From Syntrophales bacterium (GTDB taxonomy: Bacteria > Desulfobacterota > Syntrophia > Syntrophales > UBA2192), in assembly GCA_025454095.1 (NCBI GenBank), contig JALOPC010000069.1, positions 1 through 7,284 of the forward strand: a stretch of DNA of 7,284 nt, in the 5' to 3' direction. The notes under the pieces are model-generated. The model had not been told where the DNA came from and ran no database searches. It saw only the letters and a list, made by a program, of their open reading frames with translations. This document shows, piece after piece, positions 4,941 to 7,284 of the stretch; position 1 is the stretch's first letter, and each line of letters opens with the position of its first letter. The position numbers were made by a program, and so were the translations under genes.

Positions 4941-5057
4941 GGTCTCGGGACTCGGGTACAGGGTAAAAAAAGAAACGGCGGGGGCTATTCCCGCCGTTTT
5001 GTCTTTCTTTATGTCTTCTATTCTCTTCCGATACCCGAGACCCTGGACCCGATACCC
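4939..5057. repeat. Composite heptad-palindrome element, copy 2
   Basis: This has the same architecture as the element at 2003-2112. Left arm heptads start at 4940, 4947, 4954 and 4961, from GGGTCTC to GGGTAAA. Right arm heptads, read on the minus strand, start at 5057, 5050, 5043 and 5036, with GGGTATC at both ends, followed by a decayed GGAAGAG (5029). A perfect 11-bp inverted repeat, AGGGTCTCGGG, joins 4939-4949 with 5034-5044. The centre is a terminator hairpin whose stem shares AACGGCGGG/CCCGCCGTT with copy 1. The first G of the left array is the last base of the BKACE stop codon. The right array begins six bases after the response-regulator stop. Confidence 0.9.
4965..5010. terminator. 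Bidirectional intrinsic terminator between the BKACE and response-regulator genes
   Basis: AAACGGCGGG (4973-4982) pairs perfectly with 4990-4999 across a seven-base loop; two G-T wobbles could shorten the loop to three. On the plus strand the stem runs into TTTT and a T-rich stretch. On the minus strand it runs into seven T (complement of 4965-4971). It therefore has a proper tail for both convergent operons. Confidence 0.9.
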
Positions 5058-5063
5058 AGCTTT

Positions 5064-6422
5064 TCAATGTTTAAGGCCGTACTTCTTCATCTTATACCTC
5101 AGCATCCTCTCGCTGATCCCCAGGATGCCCGCCGCTTTCGTTTGATGGTGGTCGGACTCCTCCAGGGCCTTCACGATCATTTGCTTTTCCAGCTCCTCGA
5201 TGGAGTCCTTCAGCTTGCCTTCCCCCGCAGTCTCCGCAGCGCCGGAGAACCGGTCCCCAAAGGGCAGATCGGCCACCGTGATGATCGTGTCGCGTGCGAT
5301 GACCACGGCGCGTTCGAGAATGTTGATGAGTTCGCGCACGTTGCCCGGGTAATCGTACTTGAGCAGCTGATCGCGCGCCTCCTGGCTGACGCCCTCGATC
5401 TCCTTCCCGTTTTCGGCGGCAAACTTCTTGAGGAAATGGTCGATGAGCGTCGGGATGTCCTCCTTGCGTTCCCGCAGCGGCGGGATGAACATGTCCACGA
5501 CGTTGAGCCGGTAGAAAAGATCCTCGCGGAAGGCGGCCTCCTTGACGCGCGCTTCGAGGTCGCGGTTCGTGGCGGTGATGATCCGCACATCGGAGTGGAG
5601 AACCTGGTTGCCGCCCACCCGCTGAAACTCCCGCTCCTGGAGGAACCGCAGCAGCTTGATCTGCACGGCCGGGGTCAACTCGCCGATCTCGTCGAGAAAG
5701 AGCGTCCCCCCGTCGGCCTCTTCGAAACGGCCGATGCGCCTTGCCGTCGCCCCGGTGAAAGAGCCTTTCTCGTGGCCGAAGAGCTCGCTTTCCAGCAGCG
5801 TTTCGGGAAGGGCGCCGCAGTTGACGGCGATCAGCGGCCTCGACGCCCGGGGGCTCAGGTTGTGGATGAGGCGGGCGAAGAGTTCCTTCCCCGTCCCGCT
5901 TTCCCCGCGGACGAGAACCGTGGCGCGACTTGGGGCGATCCGCCCCGCAAGGTTCACCAGGTTCTCCATCTGGGCGCTGCGGAACACGATCTGGTCGGCC
6001 GTCACCCCTTTTTCCTGCAGGCGCTGGCGCATCATTTCGTTCTCCCGCAGCAGGATGCGCCGCTCCGAGATCCGGTTGACGTGCATCAGGAGCTCGTCGA
6101 GATCGATGGGCTTCGTGACGTAGTCGACGGCCCCTGCCTTCATGGCCTCGACGGCTGTCTCGATCGTGCCGTAGGCCGTCATCATGATGACGTCGAGTTC
6201 CGGGTTGAACTTCTTCACCTCCTGCAGGACCTGCAGGCCGTTCATGCCCGGCATCTTGTAATCCATCAGGAGAAGATCGAAGTAGGCCGAACGGACCTCG
6301 GCGAGAGCCTTCTCGCCCGTTTCGGCCTCGGCCACGGCATGGCCTTCCTTGCGCAGGAAGTCGCGGAGCATTTCCCGCTGGATCTGGCCGTCTTCGACAA
6401 TAAGGATGCTGAGTTTCTTCAT
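5064..6422 (-). CDS. NtrC-family sigma-54-dependent response regulator
   Basis: A 452-residue, full-length regulator with three domains. The receiver (1-120) has acidic residues Glu10/Asp11, phospho-acceptor Asp54 (LLMDYKMPG), Thr82 and Lys104. The AAA+ ATPase (about 145-385) has Walker A GESGTGKE (173-180), the sigma-54 contact loop at 220-225, Walker B (FLDE, Asp244/Glu245) and FYRLNV (303-308). A Fis-type helix-turn-helix closes it (about 405-450; KAAGILGISERMLRYKMKKYG). It would drive sigma-54 promoters by ATP-dependent open-complex formation after phosphorylation. The contact loop reads GSFTGA rather than GAFTGA. The ATG at 6422 is the only start after an in-frame stop, yet its nearest SD-like AGAGG is just one base away, suggesting weak initiation. 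The gene lies 100 bp downstream of the kinase gene and is probably its partner. Its targets are unknown. Confidence 0.93.
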   Translation of the reverse strand: MKKLSILIVEDGQIQREMLRDFLRKEGHAVAEAETGEKALAEVRSAYFDLLLMDYKMPGMNGLQVLQEVKKFNPELDVIMMTAYGTIETAVEAMKAGAVDYVTKPIDLDELLMHVNRISERRILLRENEMMRQRLQEKGVTADQIVFRSAQMENLVNLAGRIAPSRATVLVRGESGTGKELFARLIHNLSPRASRPLIAVNCGALPETLLESELFGHEKGSFTGATARRIGRFEEADGGTLFLDEIGELTPAVQIKLLRFLQEREFQRVGGNQVLHSDVRIITATNRDLEARVKEAAFREDLFYRLNVVDMFIPPLRERKEDIPTLIDHFLKKFAAENGKEIEGVSQEARDQLLKYDYPGNVRELINILERAVVIARDTIITVADLPFGDRFSGAAETAGEGKLKDSIEELEKQMIVKALEESDHHQTKAAGILGISERMLRYKMKKYGLKH

Positions 6423-6522
6423 GCCTCTGGTTGCAGTGAACCCTTTTCCCTTTCCAAACGATGCGCCCTGCCGGTGGAATTACCACATTTCGGGGGCGTT
6501 TGCCACAGCGGCCGACCGGCCC
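6423..6522. other. Gap between the kinase and response-regulator genes
   Basis: 100 bp containing two short inverted repeats: GGCCG/CGGCC around 6510-6521, next to the kinase stop, and GTGG/CCAC at 6474-6486. Neither has a T-tail, so no terminator is called and co-transcription of kinase and regulator is likely. A purine block (AAAGGGAAAAGGG on the minus strand, 6453-6441) lies too far from the ATG to be its ribosome binding site. I found no sigma-54 element. Confidence 0.5.
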
Positions 6523-7284
6523 TCAACGCGCTGCGGTTCCTGAGGGTGCGGGCTTTGTCGGCAACTCGATCTCGAACGTCGTGCCCTGGCCCGGGCTGCT
6601 CTGGACGCGGATCGTCCCGCCGTGGCCGCGGATGATCTCGTAGGCGATGGGCAGCCCCAGCCCCAGCCCTTTTTCCTTGGTGGTGTAGTCCGGGTCGAAG
6701 ATCTTCTCGACTTCCCCCGGCGCCAGGCCCGACCCCGTGTCGGTGATGCGGACGACCGCCCGGTCTCCCGGCTGCTTCTCCATGGCGATGCCGATGGAGC
6801 CTGTGCCGTCGATGGACTCCATGGCGTTCTTGACGATGTTGATGAGGGCCTGCTGCAGCTTGTCCACGTCCATGGGGACCATGAGGGAGTCCTGCTCGGG
6901 CCGCACCGTGAGGGCGATGCCCCGGACCCGGGCTTCCTCGCCCATGAGCCTCGCCAGCTTCTGGATGACTTCCGTCAGCGAAAACTCCCTGAGCTCGAGG
7001 CGCCGGCTGCGCGAGAACGTGAGGAAGTCCTCGATGATGACGTTCAGGCGGCGGATCTCGTCGCGGATCACCCCCGTGAGGCGGCCGAAATCCGCGCCCT
7101 TGTCCTGCTCGCAGGGCATGTATTCGCGCTGCAGGCGCTGGCTCGCCATGCTGATGGCATTCAGGGGGTTGCGGATCTCGTGAGCCACGCCGGCCGCCAG
7201 CTGACCGAGGGAGGAGAGCCGCTCGGACTGCTCGAGGCGCTTGCGCATTTCCTCGATGCGGGCCAGGTGCCGTTTCTGGTTCTG
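6523..7284 (-). CDS. Sensor histidine kinase, C-terminal transmitter part (runs off the window)
   Basis: The frame is open to the window edge; 253 residues are visible and the sensor part is missing. Numbering from the edge, a charged, coiled-coil-like helix (1-27) leads into the H-box AAGVAHEIRNPLN with phospho-acceptor His35. The HATPase_c domain follows: N-box around Asn149/Asn153 (ALINIVKNAMESI), G1 box DTGSGLAPG (Asp182), F-box FDPDYTT and G2 box GLGLGL (206-211). This is the HisKA/HATPase transmitter of NtrB/ZraS/AtoS-like kinases that autophosphorylate and pass phosphate to NtrC-type regulators, and the next gene is one. The internal ATG at 7248-7246 falls inside the coiled coil and is not the real start. 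Signal, membrane topology and promoter lie outside the window. Confidence 0.93.
   Translation of the reverse strand, partial: QNQKRHLARIEEMRKRLEQSERLSSLGQLAAGVAHEIRNPLNAISMASQRLQREYMPCEQDKGADFGRLTGVIRDEIRRLNVIIEDFLTFSRSRRLELREFSLTEVIQKLARLMGEEARVRGIALTVRPEQDSLMVPMDVDKLQQALINIVKNAMESIDGTGSIGIAMEKQPGDRAVVRITDTGSGLAPGEVEKIFDPDYTTKEKGLGLGLPIAYEIIRGHGGTIRVQSSPGQGTTFEIELPTKPAPSGTAAR

Noticed and set aside
5067..6635. A 522-codon open frame on the plus strand opposite the response regulator
   Set aside because: It mirrors the conserved NtrC-type gene in antisense, continues past it without a boundary, and has no recognisable domain or ribosome binding site.

Overview
The window is GC-rich, densely packed bacterial DNA. 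The gene set suggests an anaerobic or microaerophilic Desulfobacterota ('deltaproteobacterial') lineage: a Memo/AmmeMemoRadiSam-B protein with an extra N-terminal domain, a rubrerythrin-like diiron protein, a beta-keto acid cleavage enzyme, an NtrC-type two-component pair and a signal-peptide-bearing isoaspartyl methyltransferase. The taxonomic placement is inference; there is no rRNA or marker gene here. No tRNA, CRISPR array, transposase or phage gene was seen.

Layout. (1) 1-185, minus: the 5' end of a probably exported protein-L-isoaspartate methyltransferase. It diverges, with only 30 bp between start codons, from a DUF2784 membrane protein (216-611, plus) that looks leaderless. (2) 796-2001, plus: a Memo-family protein with all its metal-site residues. 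It converges on a ferritin-like diiron protein (2113-2580, minus). (3) A divergent promoter region (2581-2765) leads into a two-gene plus-strand operon: a class III PLP aminotransferase (2766-4112) and a BKACE/DUF849 enzyme (4116-4940), translationally coupled. The pair could deaminate a beta-amino acid to a beta-keto acid and then cleave that with acetyl-CoA to acetoacetate plus a new acyl-CoA. (4) Converging from the right is a two-component operon on the minus strand: a histidine kinase (6523-7284, cut by the window edge) and a sigma-54-dependent NtrC-type response regulator (5064-6422).

The most unusual signal is in the two convergent intergenic gaps (2002-2112 and 4941-5063). Each gap is almost exactly filled by one copy of the same composite palindrome. 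A GC-rich terminator hairpin with a shared core (AACGGCGGG/CCCGCCGTT) is flanked on both sides by arrays of degenerate heptads, consensus GGGTATC, pointing inward. On each strand the heptads lie just after the stop codon and before the hairpin. Three of the four arms fit the canonical G-quadruplex rule (four GGG tracts with 3-4 nt loops). The elements abut or overlap the stop codons of the genes they serve. A related but simpler octad array (consensus GGGTRAGA on the minus strand) lies at 651-681. This looks like a dispersed family of G-tract-flanked bidirectional terminators and is the best candidate here for something undescribed.
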